64,000 bases of DNA from Inmirania thermothiophila (GCF_003751635.1 NZ_RJVI01000002.1:1-64000); one strand, 5' to 3'; shown: positions 48,959-58,841, counted from the stretch's first letter. Made by a program: numbers and translations. Notes: a model not told the origin generated them from the letters alone.

Positions 48959-50943
48959 GCGCGGAGGCGCTGCTGGAGGTGCGCGGGCTTGCGGTCCGCA
49001 TCGGCGAGGGGGCGCGCGCGGTGCGCCCGGTGGACGGGGTCGATCTCGCGGTGCGGCGCGGCGAGGTGGTGGCGCTGCTCGGCGAATCGGGCTGCGGCAA
49101 GTCGATGACGGCGCTCGCCCTCATGCGGCTGCTGCCCGAGCCCGGCGGGCGCGTCGTCGCGGGCAGCGTGCGCCTCGCCGGCGAGGAGCTCCTCACCCTG
49201 CCCGAGCACGCCATGCGGCGGCTGCGCGGCGGGCGCATGGCGATGATCTTCCAGGAGCCCATGACCGCCCTCAATCCCGTCCTCACCGTCGGGCGCCAGA
49301 TCATGGAGAGCCTGGCGGTGCACCGAGGGCTGCGCGGGACGCAGGCGCGGGCGCAGGCGGCCGAGCTTCTCGCCGCGGTGGGCATCCCCGACCCGGCGGC
49401 GCGCCTCGACGCCTGGCCGCATCAGCTCTCGGGCGGCATGAAGCAGCGCGTCATGATCGCCATGGCGCTCGCCGGCGAGCCCGAGCTCCTCATCGCCGAC
49501 GAGCCCACCACGGCCCTCGACGTCACCATCCAGGCCCAGGTGCTGGATCTGCTGCGCCGGCTGCAGCGCGAGCGGGGCATGGGCATGCTGCTCATCACCC
49601 ACGACCTCGGCGTGGTGGCGCAGACGGCGGACCGGGTCGCGGTGATGTACGCCGGCGAGATCGTCGAGGAGGCCCCCCGCGGGCGCTTCTTCCACCACCA
49701 CGCCCACCCCTACACCGCGCGGCTCTTCGCCGCCCTGCCCGACCCGGCGCGGCGCGGCGAACCCCTGGCCGTGATCCCCGGCATGGTCCCGCCGCTGGAC
49801 CGCCCCTTCGAGGGCTGCCGCTTCGCCCCGCGCTGCGCGCGGGCGGACGGGCGCTGCCGGGCCGAGGCCCCGGACTGGCGCCGGCTCGCCGACGATCACC
49901 GCGTGCGCTGCCACCACCCGGCGGAGCCCGCCCCGGCGCGGCCGCCGCGCCCGGCACCGGCCGCGGGCACCGCCGCGGCCGGGACCCTGCTCGAGGTCGA
50001 GGGGCTGCGGGTGCACTTTCCGGTGCGCCGCGGGCCGCTGCGCCGTCCGGCCGCCTGGGTGCGGGCCGTCGACGGCGTCGATCTCGCGCTCGCCGCGGGC
50101 GAGACCGTGGCCCTCGTGGGCGAGTCCGGCTGCGGCAAGACCACCGTGGGCAAGGCGATCCTGCGCCTCGTGGAGCCCACCGCGGGCCGGGTGCGCTTCG
50201 ACGGCGTGGAGCTCACCACGCTGCCCGCCCGGGCGCTGCGGCGCCGGCGGCGCGCCCTGCAGATGATCTTCCAGGATCCCTATGCCTCCATGAACCCGCG
50301 CATGCGGGTCGGGGACATCGTCGCCGAGGGCATGGTGGTGCAGGGCGTGGGCGGCGGGCGCGAGGGGCGCCGCCGGCGTGTGGCGGAGCTGCTGGAGGCG
50401 GTGGGGCTGCCGCCGGAGGCGGCGGCGCGCTTCCCCCACGAGTTCTCGGGCGGGCAGCGCCAGCGCATCTGCATCGCCCGCGCCCTCGCCGTGGAGCCGC
50501 GGCTGGTGGTCTGCGACGAGCCCACCAGCGCGCTCGACGTCTCGGTGCAGGCGCAGATCCTCAACCTCCTGCGCGAGCTGCAGGGGCGGCTGGGCCTCGC
50601 CTACCTCTTCATCACCCACAACCTCGCGGTGGTGGGCTATCTCGCCCAGCGGGTGGCGGTGATGTACTTGGGGCGCATCGTGGAGGAGGGCGGGGTCGAG
50701 GCCGTGCTCACCCGGCCGGCGCACCCCTACACCCAGGCCCTGCTGGCCGCGGTGCCGCGCCCGGTCCCCGGGCGGGAGGCGCCGGCCCTGCGGCTCGCCG
50801 GCGAGCCGCCCTCGCCGCTGAGCCCGCCCGCGGGCTGCCCCTTCCATCCGCGCTGCCCGGAGGCGCGTCCGGCGTGTGCGCGCGCGCTGCCCGCGGTGCG
50901 CGAGCTCGGTACCGGCCACCGCGTCCGCTGCCTGCTCTACTGA
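48955..50943 (+). CDS. Peptide ABC transporter, fused double ATPase (YejF-like)
   Basis: The 662-residue protein contains two complete ABC ATPase domains, as in YejF/DdpDF fusions. The first has [25 protein letters not shown] and [14 protein letters not shown]. The second has [25 protein letters not shown] and [13 protein letters not shown]. Each is followed by an oligopeptide-transporter C-terminal Cys motif ([14 protein letters not shown] and [14 protein letters not shown]), which in related ATPases can bind an Fe-S cluster. It ends 6 bases before the convergent acr3 stop. Confidence 0.92.
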   Translation: MSAEALLEVRGLAVRIGEGARAVRPVDGVDLAVRRGEVVALLGESGCGKSMTALALMRLLPEPGGRVVAGSVRLAGEELLTLPEHAMRRLRGGRMAMIFQEPMTALNPVLTVGRQIMESLAVHRGLRGTQARAQAAELLAAVGIPDPAARLDAWPHQLSGGMKQRVMIAMALAGEPELLIADEPTTALDVTIQAQVLDLLRRLQRERGMGMLLITHDLGVVAQTADRVAVMYAGEIVEEAPRGRFFHHHAHPYTARLFAALPDPARRGEPLAVIPGMVPPLDRPFEGCRFAPRCARADGRCRAEAPDWRRLADDHRVRCHHPAEPAPARPPRPAPAAGTAAAGTLLEVEGLRVHFPVRRGPLRRPAAWVRAVDGVDLALAAGETVALVGESGCGKTTVGKAILRLVEPTAGRVRFDGVELTTLPARALRRRRRALQMIFQDPYASMNPRMRVGDIVAEGMVVQGVGGGREGRRRRVAELLEAVGLPPEAAARFPHEFSGGQRQRICIARALAVEPRLVVCDEPTSALDVSVQAQILNLLRELQGRLGLAYLFITHNLAVVGYLAQRVAVMYLGRIVEEGGVEAVLTRPAHPYTQALLAAVPRPVPGREAPALRLAGEPPSPLSPPAGCPFHPRCPEARPACARALPAVRELGTGHRVRCLLY

Positions 50944-50949
50944 GGCGGC

Positions 50950-52086
50950 TCAGCCCCCGCCGTGGTGCAGGTGGAGGGCGGTGGGGCAGCAGCGCTCGTA
51001 CGGCTCGACCCCATCGCGGCGCTCGTACCAGGCGCGGGTGGCGTTGACCATGCGCACCGCGGCGAGCATCACCGGCACCTCGATGAGGACCCCGACCACG
51101 GTGGCCAGGGCCGCGCCCGACTCGAAGCCGAAGAGGGCGATGGCGGTGGCCACGGCAAGCTCGAAGAAGTTGCTCGCGCCGATCAGGGCCGAGGGCCCGG
51201 CGACGCAGTGGGGCGAGCGCACGGCGCGGTTGAGCAGATAGGCCAGCCCCGAATTGAAGAAGACCTGCACCAGGATGGGCACGGCGATGAGCGCGATCAC
51301 CAGCGGCTGGGCGAGGATGAAGCCGCCCTGGAAGCCGAAGAGCAGCACCAGCGTCGCCAGCAGGGCGACCAGCGAGACCGGGCCGAGGGCGCGGATGGTG
51401 GCCTCCAGGCGGGCGACGCCGCCGGGACGGGCGAGGAGCCGGCCGCGCCAGACCGCCGCCGCGGTCAGCGGCACGACGATGTAGAGCAGCACCGACAGCA
51501 GCAGCGTCTCCCACGGCACGGTGATGGAGGAGACGCCCAGCAGCAGGCCGACGATGGGGGCGAAGGCGAAGACCATGATGACGTCGTTGAGGGCCACCTG
51601 GGAGAGGGTGAAGTGCGGCTCCCCGCGCATCAGATGGCTCCAGACGAAGACCATCGCCGTGCAGGGTGCGGCGGCGAGGATGATGAGCCCGGCGATGTAG
51701 CTGTCGATCTGCTCCGCCGGCAGCCACGGGCGGAAGAGCTGGCCCAGGAACAGCCAGCCCAGCGCCGCCATGGAGAACGGCTTGACCAGCCAGTTGACGA
51801 AGAGGGTCACGCCCACCCCGCGCCAGTGCCGGCGCACCCCGCGCAGCGCCCGCAGGTCGATCTTCAGCAGCATCGGGATGATCATGAGCCAGATGAGCAC
51901 CGCCACCGGCAGGTTGATGCGGGCCACCTCGAGCCGGCCGAGGGCCTGGAACAGGCCCGGGAAGCGCTGCCCGAGGAGGATGCCGGCGCCGATGCAGGCC
52001 AGCACCCACACGGTGAGGTAGCGCTCGAAGATGCCCATGGGGGCGCCCGCCTCGCGGCGGGCCGTCGCCTCGCACTGTGCGCTCAC
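50950..52086 (-). CDS. acr3: Arsenite efflux permease, ACR3 family
   Basis: The 378-residue membrane protein has about ten transmembrane helices. The arsenite-binding Cys is in LAAAPCTAMVFVWSHL, and the conserved Glu is in GVLIEVPVML. GTG 52086 is chosen because it gives the MSAQCEA start typical of ACR3 proteins and overlaps the arsC stop. It extrudes arsenite from the cytoplasm. It is the last gene of arsR-arsC-acr3. Arsenic detoxification is common and does not by itself show that the Mo enzyme acts on arsenic. Confidence 0.93.
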   Translation of the reverse strand: MSAQCEATARREAGAPMGIFERYLTVWVLACIGAGILLGQRFPGLFQALGRLEVARINLPVAVLIWLMIIPMLLKIDLRALRGVRRHWRGVGVTLFVNWLVKPFSMAALGWLFLGQLFRPWLPAEQIDSYIAGLIILAAAPCTAMVFVWSHLMRGEPHFTLSQVALNDVIMVFAFAPIVGLLLGVSSITVPWETLLLSVLLYIVVPLTAAAVWRGRLLARPGGVARLEATIRALGPVSLVALLATLVLLFGFQGGFILAQPLVIALIAVPILVQVFFNSGLAYLLNRAVRSPHCVAGPSALIGASNFFELAVATAIALFGFESGAALATVVGVLIEVPVMLAAVRMVNATRAWYERRDGVEPYERCCPTALHLHHGGG

Positions 52087-52523
52087 GTCTCGTGCTCCTC
52101 GTCCAGCGTGTCCAGCAGGTCCTCGACCCGGCGCCGGATCTCGTCCCGCGTCGCCCGGAAGACCGCCATCACCTCCGCCTCGCTGCCCTGCGCCCGCGCC
52201 GGGTCCTCCAGAGGCCAGTGCAGCCTGCGCGTGCCCGGCGGCAGGGTGGGGCAGTGCGCGTCGGCGTGGCCGCACACGGTGACCACCAGATCGGCCCACG
52301 CCAGCATCTCGGGGGTCAGGCGCGTGGACTCCTGGTCCGAGATGTCCACGCCCGCCTCGGCCATGACCGCGATGGCGCGCGGATTCTTGCCGTGGGCCTC
52401 GATCCCCGCCGACTGCACCTCGACACGGCCGCGCCCCAGCGCCCGCAGCCAGCCCTCGGCCATCTGCGAGCGGCAGCTGTTGCCCGTGCACAGGAAGAGG
52501 ACGCGCGGCACCCGACGCGGCAT
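52083..52523 (-). CDS. arsC: Arsenate reductase, thioredoxin-coupled (low-molecular-weight phosphatase fold)
   Basis: The 146-residue protein has the CX5R active site at the N-terminus (LFLCTGNSCRSQMAEGWLR) and the redox Cys pair VTVCGHADAHCP, as in thioredoxin-linked ArsC. AGVDISDQESTRL and WADLVVTV are further family marks. It reduces arsenate to arsenite, which ACR3 then exports. The stop overlaps the acr3 GTG by 3 bases. Confidence 0.92.
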   Translation of the reverse strand: MPRRVPRVLFLCTGNSCRSQMAEGWLRALGRGRVEVQSAGIEAHGKNPRAIAVMAEAGVDISDQESTRLTPEMLAWADLVVTVCGHADAHCPTLPPGTRRLHWPLEDPARAQGSEAEVMAVFRATRDEIRRRVEDLLDTLDEEHET

Positions 52524-52539
52524 GCGCGGCTCCCCCGGG

Positions 52540-52890
52540 TCAGGCGCAGCGGCGGGCCGGCGGCCGCTGCGGCATGGTCTGGAGGCGGGCGCGGTCGGCG
52601 GCGAGGACCGACCCCGCGAGCACCTCCGTCGTGGTCTCCACGATGCGGCGCGCCCACGGGGCCAGATCGCGGGCCACCGAGTAGAAGACCCACTGGCCCT
52701 CGCGGCGCGCCTCGAGGATGCCGAGGTCGCGCAGCAGCGCCAGATGGCGCGAGATGCGCGGCTGCGCGAGATCGAGGGCGTGGGTCAGCTCGCAGACGCA
52801 GAGCTCGCCCTCGGCGGCCAGCAGCAGCACGAGGCGAAGGCGGGTGCCGTCGGCGAGGGCGCGGAAGAGCTCCTCGGGGGTGCGCGGCAT
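52540..52890 (-). CDS. arsR: Arsenical resistance operon repressor, ArsR family
   Basis: The 116-residue winged-helix protein has the ArsR metal site ELCVCELTHAL in the recognition-helix region and RISRHLALLRDLGILEARREGQWVFYSV. Arsenite binding to the Cys pair releases it from DNA. It is the first gene of the minus-strand ars operon. An inverted repeat at 52909-52924, just upstream of its start, is the likely operator. Confidence 0.93.
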   Translation of the reverse strand: MPRTPEELFRALADGTRLRLVLLLAAEGELCVCELTHALDLAQPRISRHLALLRDLGILEARREGQWVFYSVARDLAPWARRIVETTTEVLAGSVLAADRARLQTMPQRPPARRCA

Positions 52891-52908
52891 GTCGTCACCA
52901 GTGGATGG

Positions 52909-52924
52909 GAATATCCGCATATTC
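52909..52924. promoter_or_regulatory. Probable ArsR operator
   Basis: GAATAT-CCGC-ATATTC is a perfect 6-bp inverted repeat around 4 bases, AT-rich in a GC-rich setting, 19 bases upstream of the arsR start codon. It matches the style of ArsR-family operators. Confidence 0.75.
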
Positions 52925-53038
52925 TGCCCGCATCCGGGCGGGGCGGCAAGACCTCGCACCGTGCGGAAGGGGGTGGCCGCATCCGCCCCGGGGGTGTCGG
53001 TGCTGCTATGCTTGGGCGGAGGCGTCAGGGACCGGTGC

Positions 53039-54751
53039 ATGGCCAGGGGCGGGCACGGGATGGCAGCGGCATCGAGGGACGAGGGACGGCGGGGTGTGGC
53101 GCGGTGGCCGCTGCCGATCCTGGTCGTGGGGATCCTCCTGAGCCTTTCTGCGGGCGGGCTCGTCGAGGCGCTGGTGCGGGTGGAGCAGGCGGAGGCCGCG
53201 CGCGCCGAGCGCGATGCCCGCGCGCTGCGGCTCATGAACCGCGTCGAGCGCTCCCTGGCGCGGCTGTGGGAGGCGGCGCGGCTTGCCGCCATCGCCCTCG
53301 AGACCCCACCGGCCCGGGCCTCGGGCTTCCAGCGGCTGGCCCGCCACCTGCTGGTGGGCGAGCCCGGGATCGGGGCGGTGGGCTGGGCGGGGGCGACCGA
53401 GGCCCTGGTGGTGCGCGAGGGCGCCTCGGGGGCGGCGGCGGTCCTCTACCGGGCCGCGCTGGAGCCGGAGGGGGGACCCCTCTGGTTCGTGCCCGCCGGC
53501 GCCGGCGAGGCGCCGTGGCTGGGCACGCTGGCGCTGCGCACCGGGGATGGCGTCCTCTGGGTCGTCGTGGGCGCGCCCGAGAGCGATGCCGGGCTGCGGG
53601 TCGCCCTCGAGGGGCGCGGCGACGGGCTCGCCGCCGGCTGGCGGGTGCTGCTGCGGCGCGTGGTCTCGCTCCCCGGGGCGGAGCTTCCCCTCGCCGTCCA
53701 TGGGGCGCCCGTCGTGCCGGCGGGGGCGTGGCCTGCGAGCGCGGCGGTGGCGGCGCTCGGCCTTGCGGTGACGCTCCTCGTCGCCGGGCGCGAGCGCCGG
53801 CGCGCGCTGCGCCTCGCCGCCCTCGGCGAGGACATCCATCGCATGAGGCGGGTGCGGCAGGCCCTGGAAGGACGCCTCGGCTGGACGGAGGCGGCCCTCG
53901 CCGCGGGCGGGGTCGCGGTATGGCGTTCGGACCCCTGGGGCCGCGGCCGCTGGTCGGCGGCGGCGGGGGCGATGCTGGGCCTCGGCGCGCATGCCCGCAT
54001 CCGCCATCGCGACCAGGTGCTGGCGCGGGTCGACGGCACCGACGCGCGGGCGGTGCGCGAGACGCTGCGGGAGGCGGTGGCGCGGCGCCGCGGCTACGTC
54101 GTCGAGTACCGGGTGCGGCGTCCCGACGGCGCGGTGCGGCGGGTGCGCGAGAAAGGGGCGTGGACGGACGCCGCGGGCGGCGGGCTCGTCGGCGTCATGC
54201 TGGATGTGACGGAGCTGCGCCGCCGCGAGCTCGACCTGGCGCGGGAGAACCGCGCCCTGAGGCTGCAGCGGCGGGGCGCCGAGGCGCTGGCCGCCGCGCC
54301 CGGGGGGGCGGGCGGCGCCCGCGTCCTGGCGCAGGCGCTGGTGGAGGAGGGCGGCTACGCCGCGGTCTGGGTCGCACGGGCCGAGCCCGGCGCGGCCCTC
54401 GCCTGGGCCGGCGGTGCGGCGAAGGGGGTGGACGTCGCGGCGCTGGGTCCGGGCCGCGTCCCTGCCGGCCCGTGGCGCGAGGCCCTGCTCGGCCGCGCCG
54501 TCCACGTCGACGATCTCGCCCGCATCGGCAGCGGCGAGCCCTGGCGCGAGGAGGCCTTCGGCCGGGGGCTGCGTGCCGCGCTCTTCCTCCCGGTGCCGTG
54601 GGGGCGGCGGGTCGTGGGCGTGCTCGCGCTGTACCGGGCCGAGCCGGGGGCGTGGGACGAGGGCGAGCTTGCCCTGCTGGGGGCGCTCTGTGAGGACCTC
54701 GGCGCCGCCCTCGCCGCCGCGGTGCGCGGGGCCGGCGGGGCGGCGGGCTGA
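53039..54751 (+). CDS. Membrane sensor protein with PAS and GAF domains but no output domain
   Basis: The 570-residue protein has a transmembrane helix at about 25-45 (PILVVGILLSLSAGGLVEAL), a periplasmic CHASE-like region, a second helix at about 230-248, a PAS domain (about 290-400, with VEYRVRRPDGAVRRVREKG and GVMLDVTELRRRELDL), and a GAF-like domain to the C-terminus (VHVDDLARIGSG, ALFLPVPWGRRVVGVLALYRAEPGAW, ELALLGALCEDLGAALAAAV). No histidine kinase, GGDEF, EAL or methyl-accepting domain follows before the stop. ATG 53060 is an alternative start. It may pass its signal to a separate partner, or it may be truncated. Confidence 0.65.
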   Translation: MARGGHGMAAASRDEGRRGVARWPLPILVVGILLSLSAGGLVEALVRVEQAEAARAERDARALRLMNRVERSLARLWEAARLAAIALETPPARASGFQRLARHLLVGEPGIGAVGWAGATEALVVREGASGAAAVLYRAALEPEGGPLWFVPAGAGEAPWLGTLALRTGDGVLWVVVGAPESDAGLRVALEGRGDGLAAGWRVLLRRVVSLPGAELPLAVHGAPVVPAGAWPASAAVAALGLAVTLLVAGRERRRALRLAALGEDIHRMRRVRQALEGRLGWTEAALAAGGVAVWRSDPWGRGRWSAAAGAMLGLGAHARIRHRDQVLARVDGTDARAVRETLREAVARRRGYVVEYRVRRPDGAVRRVREKGAWTDAAGGGLVGVMLDVTELRRRELDLARENRALRLQRRGAEALAAAPGGAGGARVLAQALVEEGGYAAVWVARAEPGAALAWAGGAAKGVDVAALGPGRVPAGPWREALLGRAVHVDDLARIGSGEPWREEAFGRGLRAALFLPVPWGRRVVGVLALYRAEPGAWDEGELALLGALCEDLGAALAAAVRGAGGAAG

Positions 54752-54758
54752 GGGCCGC

Positions 54759-54787
54759 TTGCGGCGGTGGGGGCTTCCCTGTACCCT
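54759..54787 (+). promoter_or_regulatory. Promoter of the 4.5S RNA gene
   Basis: TTGCGG (54759-54764) and TACCCT (54782-54787) are separated by 17 bases. Transcription would start near 54795, just before the RNA's 5' stem. Confidence 0.5.
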
Positions 54788-54801
54788 GCGCCGGGTCGAT
54801 G

Positions 54802-54903
54802 GCCGGCTTGTGCCGGTCCCCCCGCGACGATACGCTGTGAACCCGGTCAGGCCCGGAAGGGAGCAGCCGTAGCAGCGGACTCGGGCGCCGGGGTGCGGCT
54901 GGC
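54802..54903 (+). ncRNA. ffs: Signal recognition particle RNA (4.5S RNA)
   Basis: The core GTGAACCCGGTCAGGCCCGG and GGGAGCAGCCG contains the conserved SRP domain IV apical loop and the symmetric/asymmetric loops that bind Ffh. The 5' end GCCGGC (54802-54807) pairs with the 3' end GCTGGC (54898-54903). The length is about 102 bases, as in E. coli (114). It sits immediately upstream of dnaX, a common place for ffs. Confidence 0.92.
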
Positions 54904-54975
54904 ACGAGCGGCCGCCCATTGCGGGCGCCGGGCCCGGGCGGGCCCGGCCCGCCACTCCATCGGCGATCGTCCTTC

Positions 54976-56604
54976 ATGAGCTATCTCGCACTGGCCCGCA
55001 AGTGGCGCCCCCGCCGGTTCGAGGAGGTGGTGGGGCAGGAGCACGTGGTGCGCGCCCTCGTGCACGCGCTGGACAGCGGCCGGCTCCATCACGCCTACCT
55101 CTTCACGGGCACCCGCGGCGTGGGGAAGACGACGCTGGCGCGGATCCTCGCCAAGGCCCTCAACTGCGAGGAGGGGGTGAGCGCCGCGCCGTGCGGGCGC
55201 TGCACGAGCTGCCGCGAGGTGGACGCGGGCCGCTTCGTGGATCTGATCGAGGTGGATGCCGCCTCGCGCACCAAGGTCGAGGACACGCGGGAGCTCCTGG
55301 ACAACGTCCAGTACGCGCCGAGCCGCGGCCGCTACAAGGTGTACCTCGTGGACGAGGTGCACATGCTCTCGGCCCACAGCTTCAACGCGCTGCTCAAGAC
55401 CCTCGAGGAGCCGCCGGAGCACGTCAAGTTCCTGCTCGCCACCACCGACCCGCAGAAGCTGCCGGTGACCGTGCTCTCGCGCTGCCTGCAGCTGCACCTG
55501 AAGCGGCTGCCGCGCGAGCGCATCGCGGCGCAGCTCGGGCGCATCCTGCGCGAGGAGGGGATCGAGCACGAGGAGGCGGCGCTGGTGCGCCTGGCGCGGG
55601 CGGCGGAGGGGAGCATGCGCGATGCGCTGAGCCTGCTCGACCAGGCCATCGTCCACGGCGCCGGCGCGGTGCGCGACGCCGACGTGCGGGCCATGCTCGG
55701 CGAGGCCGAGGGGGGACGCCTGAAAGCGATCCTCGAGGCCCTGGCCGAGGGCGACGGGGCGCGGCTGCTGGCGGTGGCGCGGGAGGTGGCCGACGAGGTC
55801 GCCGACTGCGAGACCGTGCTCGCGGACCTCGTGGGGCTGCTGCAGGAGGTGGCGCTGGCGCAGGTGGTCCCGGAGAGCGCCGAGGGCGCCCTCCACGACC
55901 CGGAGACGGTGCGCGAGCTGGCGGCGCGGTTTAGCCCCGAGGCGGTGCAGCTCCACTACCAGATCGCGCTCACGGCCCGCGCCGACCTCGCCCTGGCCCC
56001 GGATCCGCGCACCGCCTTCGAGATGACGCTGGTGCGGATGCTGGTCTTCCGCCCCGAGGGGCTGGCCACGCGCGTCCCCCCGGGCGGGACGGCGGACCAG
56101 GGCGGGCCGCGCCCGCCCCGGGTCGAGCCCGTCGGTGCGCAGGCCCCTTCGGCGAAGCCGGCCGCACCGCTGCAGGTCGCGGCGGGCGCGGGCGGCGGCG
56201 GGGACTGGGGGGCGCTGGTGGAGGCCTCGGGGGTGCGCGGCATGGCGCGGGAGCTGGCCCTCAACTGCGTCCTCGAGGCGCGCGACGACAGGCGCATCCG
56301 GCTGCGCCTCGACCCGGCGCGGGCGCAGCTTCGCAGCGCCACCGTGGAGGGGCGGCTGCGGGCGGCGCTGGCGCGGCATCTCGGGCGCGAGGATCTGCGC
56401 CTCGAGATCGTGGTCGCCGAGCCCGAGGCGGAGACCCCGGCGCAGCGGCGTGTGCGCGAGGCGCGCGAGCGCCAGGCGGCGGCCGAGGCCGCGATCCGGG
56501 AGGACCCCGTGGTGCAGGGGCTGCAGGCCGTGCTCGATGCGCGCATCGAGCACGGCAGCGTGCGTCCGCGGGACGGTGGGACGGATGCCAGAGGAGGCGA
56601 GTGA
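54976..56604 (+). CDS. dnaX: DNA polymerase III subunits tau/gamma
   Basis: The 542-residue clamp-loader ATPase has Walker A GTRGVGKTT (45-53), the zinc-binding Cys C64, C73, C76 and C79, the DExx box VYLVDEVHMLS and sensor LLATTDPQKLP. The C-terminal third is Ala/Arg-rich, followed by a tau domain V-like region (ELALNCVLEARDDRRIRLRLDPA). I see no A-rich slippery site like that of E. coli dnaX, so a gamma form made by frameshifting is not evident. No clear Shine-Dalgarno precedes ATG 54976. Confidence 0.94.
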   Translation: MSYLALARKWRPRRFEEVVGQEHVVRALVHALDSGRLHHAYLFTGTRGVGKTTLARILAKALNCEEGVSAAPCGRCTSCREVDAGRFVDLIEVDAASRTKVEDTRELLDNVQYAPSRGRYKVYLVDEVHMLSAHSFNALLKTLEEPPEHVKFLLATTDPQKLPVTVLSRCLQLHLKRLPRERIAAQLGRILREEGIEHEEAALVRLARAAEGSMRDALSLLDQAIVHGAGAVRDADVRAMLGEAEGGRLKAILEALAEGDGARLLAVAREVADEVADCETVLADLVGLLQEVALAQVVPESAEGALHDPETVRELAARFSPEAVQLHYQIALTARADLALAPDPRTAFEMTLVRMLVFRPEGLATRVPPGGTADQGGPRPPRVEPVGAQAPSAKPAAPLQVAAGAGGGGDWGALVEASGVRGMARELALNCVLEARDDRRIRLRLDPARAQLRSATVEGRLRAALARHLGREDLRLEIVVAEPEAETPAQRRVREARERQAAAEAAIREDPVVQGLQAVLDARIEHGSVRPRDGGTDARGGE

Positions 56605-56607
56605 GCG

Positions 56608-56934
56608 ATGCGTGGAGGCTTGGGCAATCTGATGAAGCAGGCCCAGAAGATGCAGGAGGCCATGCAGAAGGCGCAGGAGGAGATCGCCGCGCTGGAGGTC
56701 ACGGGCGAGGCCGGCGGCGGCCTGGTGCGCGTGACCATGAGCGGGCGGCACGAGGTGCGCCGCGTGGCCATCGACCGCGGCCTGCTCGCCGACGACGATC
56801 CCGAGATGGTGGAGGATCTGGTGGCGGCGGCGTTCAACGACGCCGCGCGCCGGCTCGAGGAGGCGATCCAGGCGAAGTTCTCGGGCCTCACCGCGGGCAT
56901 GGGGCTGCCCGCGGGCCTGAAGCTGCCATTCTGA
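56608..56934 (+). CDS. Nucleoid-associated protein, YbaB/EbfC family
   Basis: The 108-residue protein is typical of the family: [58 protein letters not shown], then [16 protein letters not shown]. It forms a DNA-binding dimer. It lies 3 bases after dnaX and 4 before recR, the conserved dnaX-ybaB-recR order. Confidence 0.95.
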   Translation: MRGGLGNLMKQAQKMQEAMQKAQEEIAALEVTGEAGGGLVRVTMSGRHEVRRVAIDRGLLADDDPEMVEDLVAAAFNDAARRLEEAIQAKFSGLTAGMGLPAGLKLPF

Positions 56935-56938
56935 GGGG

Positions 56939-57550
56939 ATGGCCGCCGCCTCGCCCCTCATCGAGGCGCTGATGGAGGCCCTGCGGGTGCTGCCCGGGGT
57001 CGGGCCCCGCTCGGCGCGGCGCATGGCCTATCATCTGCTGGAGCGCGATCGCGAGGGCGGGCGGAGGCTAGCGCAGGTCCTGCGCGAGGCGATGGAGCGG
57101 GTGGGGCGGTGCGAGGCGTGCCGGACCCTCACCGAGGAGCCCCGCTGCCGGCTCTGCGCCGGGAGCGGGCGCGACCGCAGCGTGCTCTGCGTGGTGGAGA
57201 CGCCGGCGGACGTGGAGGCCATCGAGGCCGCAGGGGTCTACCGCGGGCTCTACTTCGTCCTCATGGGGCGGCTCTCGCCCCTGGACGGGATCGGCCCGCG
57301 CGAGCTCGGTCTGGACCGGCTCGAGGCGAGGCTGCGGGGCGGGGAGGTGCGCGAGGTGATCCTGGCCACCAACCCCACGGTGGAGGGCGAGGCCACGGCG
57401 CACTACATCGCCGAGATGGCGCGCGCGGCCGGCGTGCGGGCGACGCGCATCGCCTGCGGGGTCCCCCTCGGCGGGGATCTGGAGTACCTGGATGCGGGGA
57501 CGCTGTCGCACGCCCTCGCGGGGCGGCGCGAGGTGGCCGACGAGGAGTGA
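56939..57550 (+). CDS. recR: Recombination protein RecR
   Basis: The 203-residue protein has a helix-hairpin-helix ([19 protein letters not shown]), a Cys4 zinc finger ([16 protein letters not shown]) and a Toprim domain ([39 protein letters not shown]). It acts with RecF/RecO to load RecA on gapped DNA. Confidence 0.96.
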   Translation: MAAASPLIEALMEALRVLPGVGPRSARRMAYHLLERDREGGRRLAQVLREAMERVGRCEACRTLTEEPRCRLCAGSGRDRSVLCVVETPADVEAIEAAGVYRGLYFVLMGRLSPLDGIGPRELGLDRLEARLRGGEVREVILATNPTVEGEATAHYIAEMARAAGVRATRIACGVPLGGDLEYLDAGTLSHALAGRREVADEE

Positions 57551-57553
57551 GCC

Positions 57554-57901
57554 ATGAGCGAAGAGTGCCTCTTCTGCAAGATGGTGGCCGGCGAGATCCG
57601 GCCCGACGTGGTCTACGACGACGAGCACGTGCTGGCCTTCCGCGACATCAACCCCCAGGCGCCGGTGCACGTGCTGGTGGTGCCCAGGCGGCACGTGGCC
57701 ACCCTCAACGACCTCGAGGAGGCGGACGCGGCGCTTGCGGGGCGGCTGTTCCTCGCCGCGCGCCGGGTGGCCGAGCAGGAGGGTGTCGCCGAGGACGGCT
57801 ACCGCACCGTGGTCAACTGCAACAAGGCCGGCGGCCAGCTCGTCTTCCACCTGCACATGCACGTGCTCGGCGGCCGCCAGATGGGCTGGCCCCCCGGCTG
57901 A
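57554..57901 (+). CDS. HIT-family nucleotide hydrolase (HinT-like)
   Basis: The 115-residue protein starts CLFCKMVAGEIRPDVVYDDEHVLAFRDINPQAPVHVLVVP and ends with the histidine triad HLHMHVLGGRQMGWPPG. HinT-type enzymes hydrolyse purine nucleoside phosphoramidates. It follows recR by 3 bases and converges on rsgA. Confidence 0.95.
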   Translation: MSEECLFCKMVAGEIRPDVVYDDEHVLAFRDINPQAPVHVLVVPRRHVATLNDLEEADAALAGRLFLAARRVAEQEGVAEDGYRTVVNCNKAGGQLVFHLHMHVLGGRQMGWPPG

Positions 57902-57911
57902 GCAAGGCCCC

Positions 57912-58841
57912 TCACCCGGCGACGATGCGGCGGTAGCTCGCGAGCCGCTCCGGGTCGAGGGCGCCGCGCGCGGCCGCCGCTTCCACCGCGCAGCCGGGCT
58001 CGCCGAGGTGGCGGCAGTCGGCGAAGCGGCACGCCGGGGCGAGGCGCGCGATGTCCACGAAGCCCCGCGCCACCTCCCGCGGCTCCGTGGTCCACAGGGC
58101 GAAGGCCCGCACCCCGGGCGAGTCGATGAGGTCGCCGCCGCGCGGCAGGTGGTAGAGGGTGGTGGCGGTGGTGGTGTGGCGGCCGAGCCCGGTGGCCTCG
58201 GACAGGCGCCCGATGCGGATCGGAAGGTCCGGGAGCAGCGCCTTGACCAGCGACGACTTGCCCACCCCGGACTGGCCCACGAGGATGCTGGTCCGCCCGG
58301 CCAGCAGCGCCGCCAGGGCGTCGATCCCGGAGGCGGTGCACGTGCTGGCGAACGCCACCGCGTAGCCCATGTCGGCGTAGGGGGCGAGCCGCGCCCGCCA
58401 GTCGGCGCGCGCCGCCTCGTCCAGGAGGTCCGCCTTGTTGACGAGGACGGCGGCGCCGATGCCGCACAGCTCCGCCGCCGCCAGGTAGCGGTCCAGGAGG
58501 TGGCGGTCGAAGGGCGGCTGCGGCGCCACCACCACCACCACGCGGTCGAGGTTGGCGGCGACGGGGCGGGGCCTGCCGCGCCGGTCCGGGCGCAGCAGCA
58601 CGCCGTGGCGCGGCGCCACCGAGACCACCACGCCCTGGCCCGAGCCGTCCGGGACCCAGCCGACGCGGTCGCCGCAGACGACGTCGCGCAGACGGGCGCG
58701 GGCGACGCAGCGCACCACCGTCCCGTCCCCCCCCTCCACGGCGAGGAAGCGGCCGTAGTTGGCGAGCACCAGGCCGCCGCGCTCCTCCCCCGCGCCCGGT
58801 CCCGCCTGGCGCCGGCGCGGCGGCGGGTGCGCCCGCCTCAA
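57912..58841 (-). CDS. rsgA: Ribosome small-subunit GTPase
   Basis: The 309-residue protein has the circularly permuted GTPase order of RsgA/YjeQ: NKADLLD (G4), then GQSGVGKSSL (G1), the T-rich switch GRHTTTATTLYHLP and DSPG (G3). An OB-fold domain precedes it and a zinc knuckle (CRFADCRHLGEPGCAV) follows. It takes part in late 30S maturation. Confidence 0.94.
   Translation of the reverse strand: MRRAHPPPRRRQAGPGAGEERGGLVLANYGRFLAVEGGDGTVVRCVARARLRDVVCGDRVGWVPDGSGQGVVVSVAPRHGVLLRPDRRGRPRPVAANLDRVVVVVAPQPPFDRHLLDRYLAAAELCGIGAAVLVNKADLLDEAARADWRARLAPYADMGYAVAFASTCTASGIDALAALLAGRTSILVGQSGVGKSSLVKALLPDLPIRIGRLSEATGLGRHTTTATTLYHLPRGGDLIDSPGVRAFALWTTEPREVARGFVDIARLAPACRFADCRHLGEPGCAVEAAAARGALDPERLASYRRIVAG

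Noticed and set aside
50950-52890. ars operon as evidence that the Mo enzyme oxidises or reduces arsenic
   Set aside because: ArsR-ArsC-ACR3 detoxification is widespread and lies 44 kb away; it is not specific evidence.
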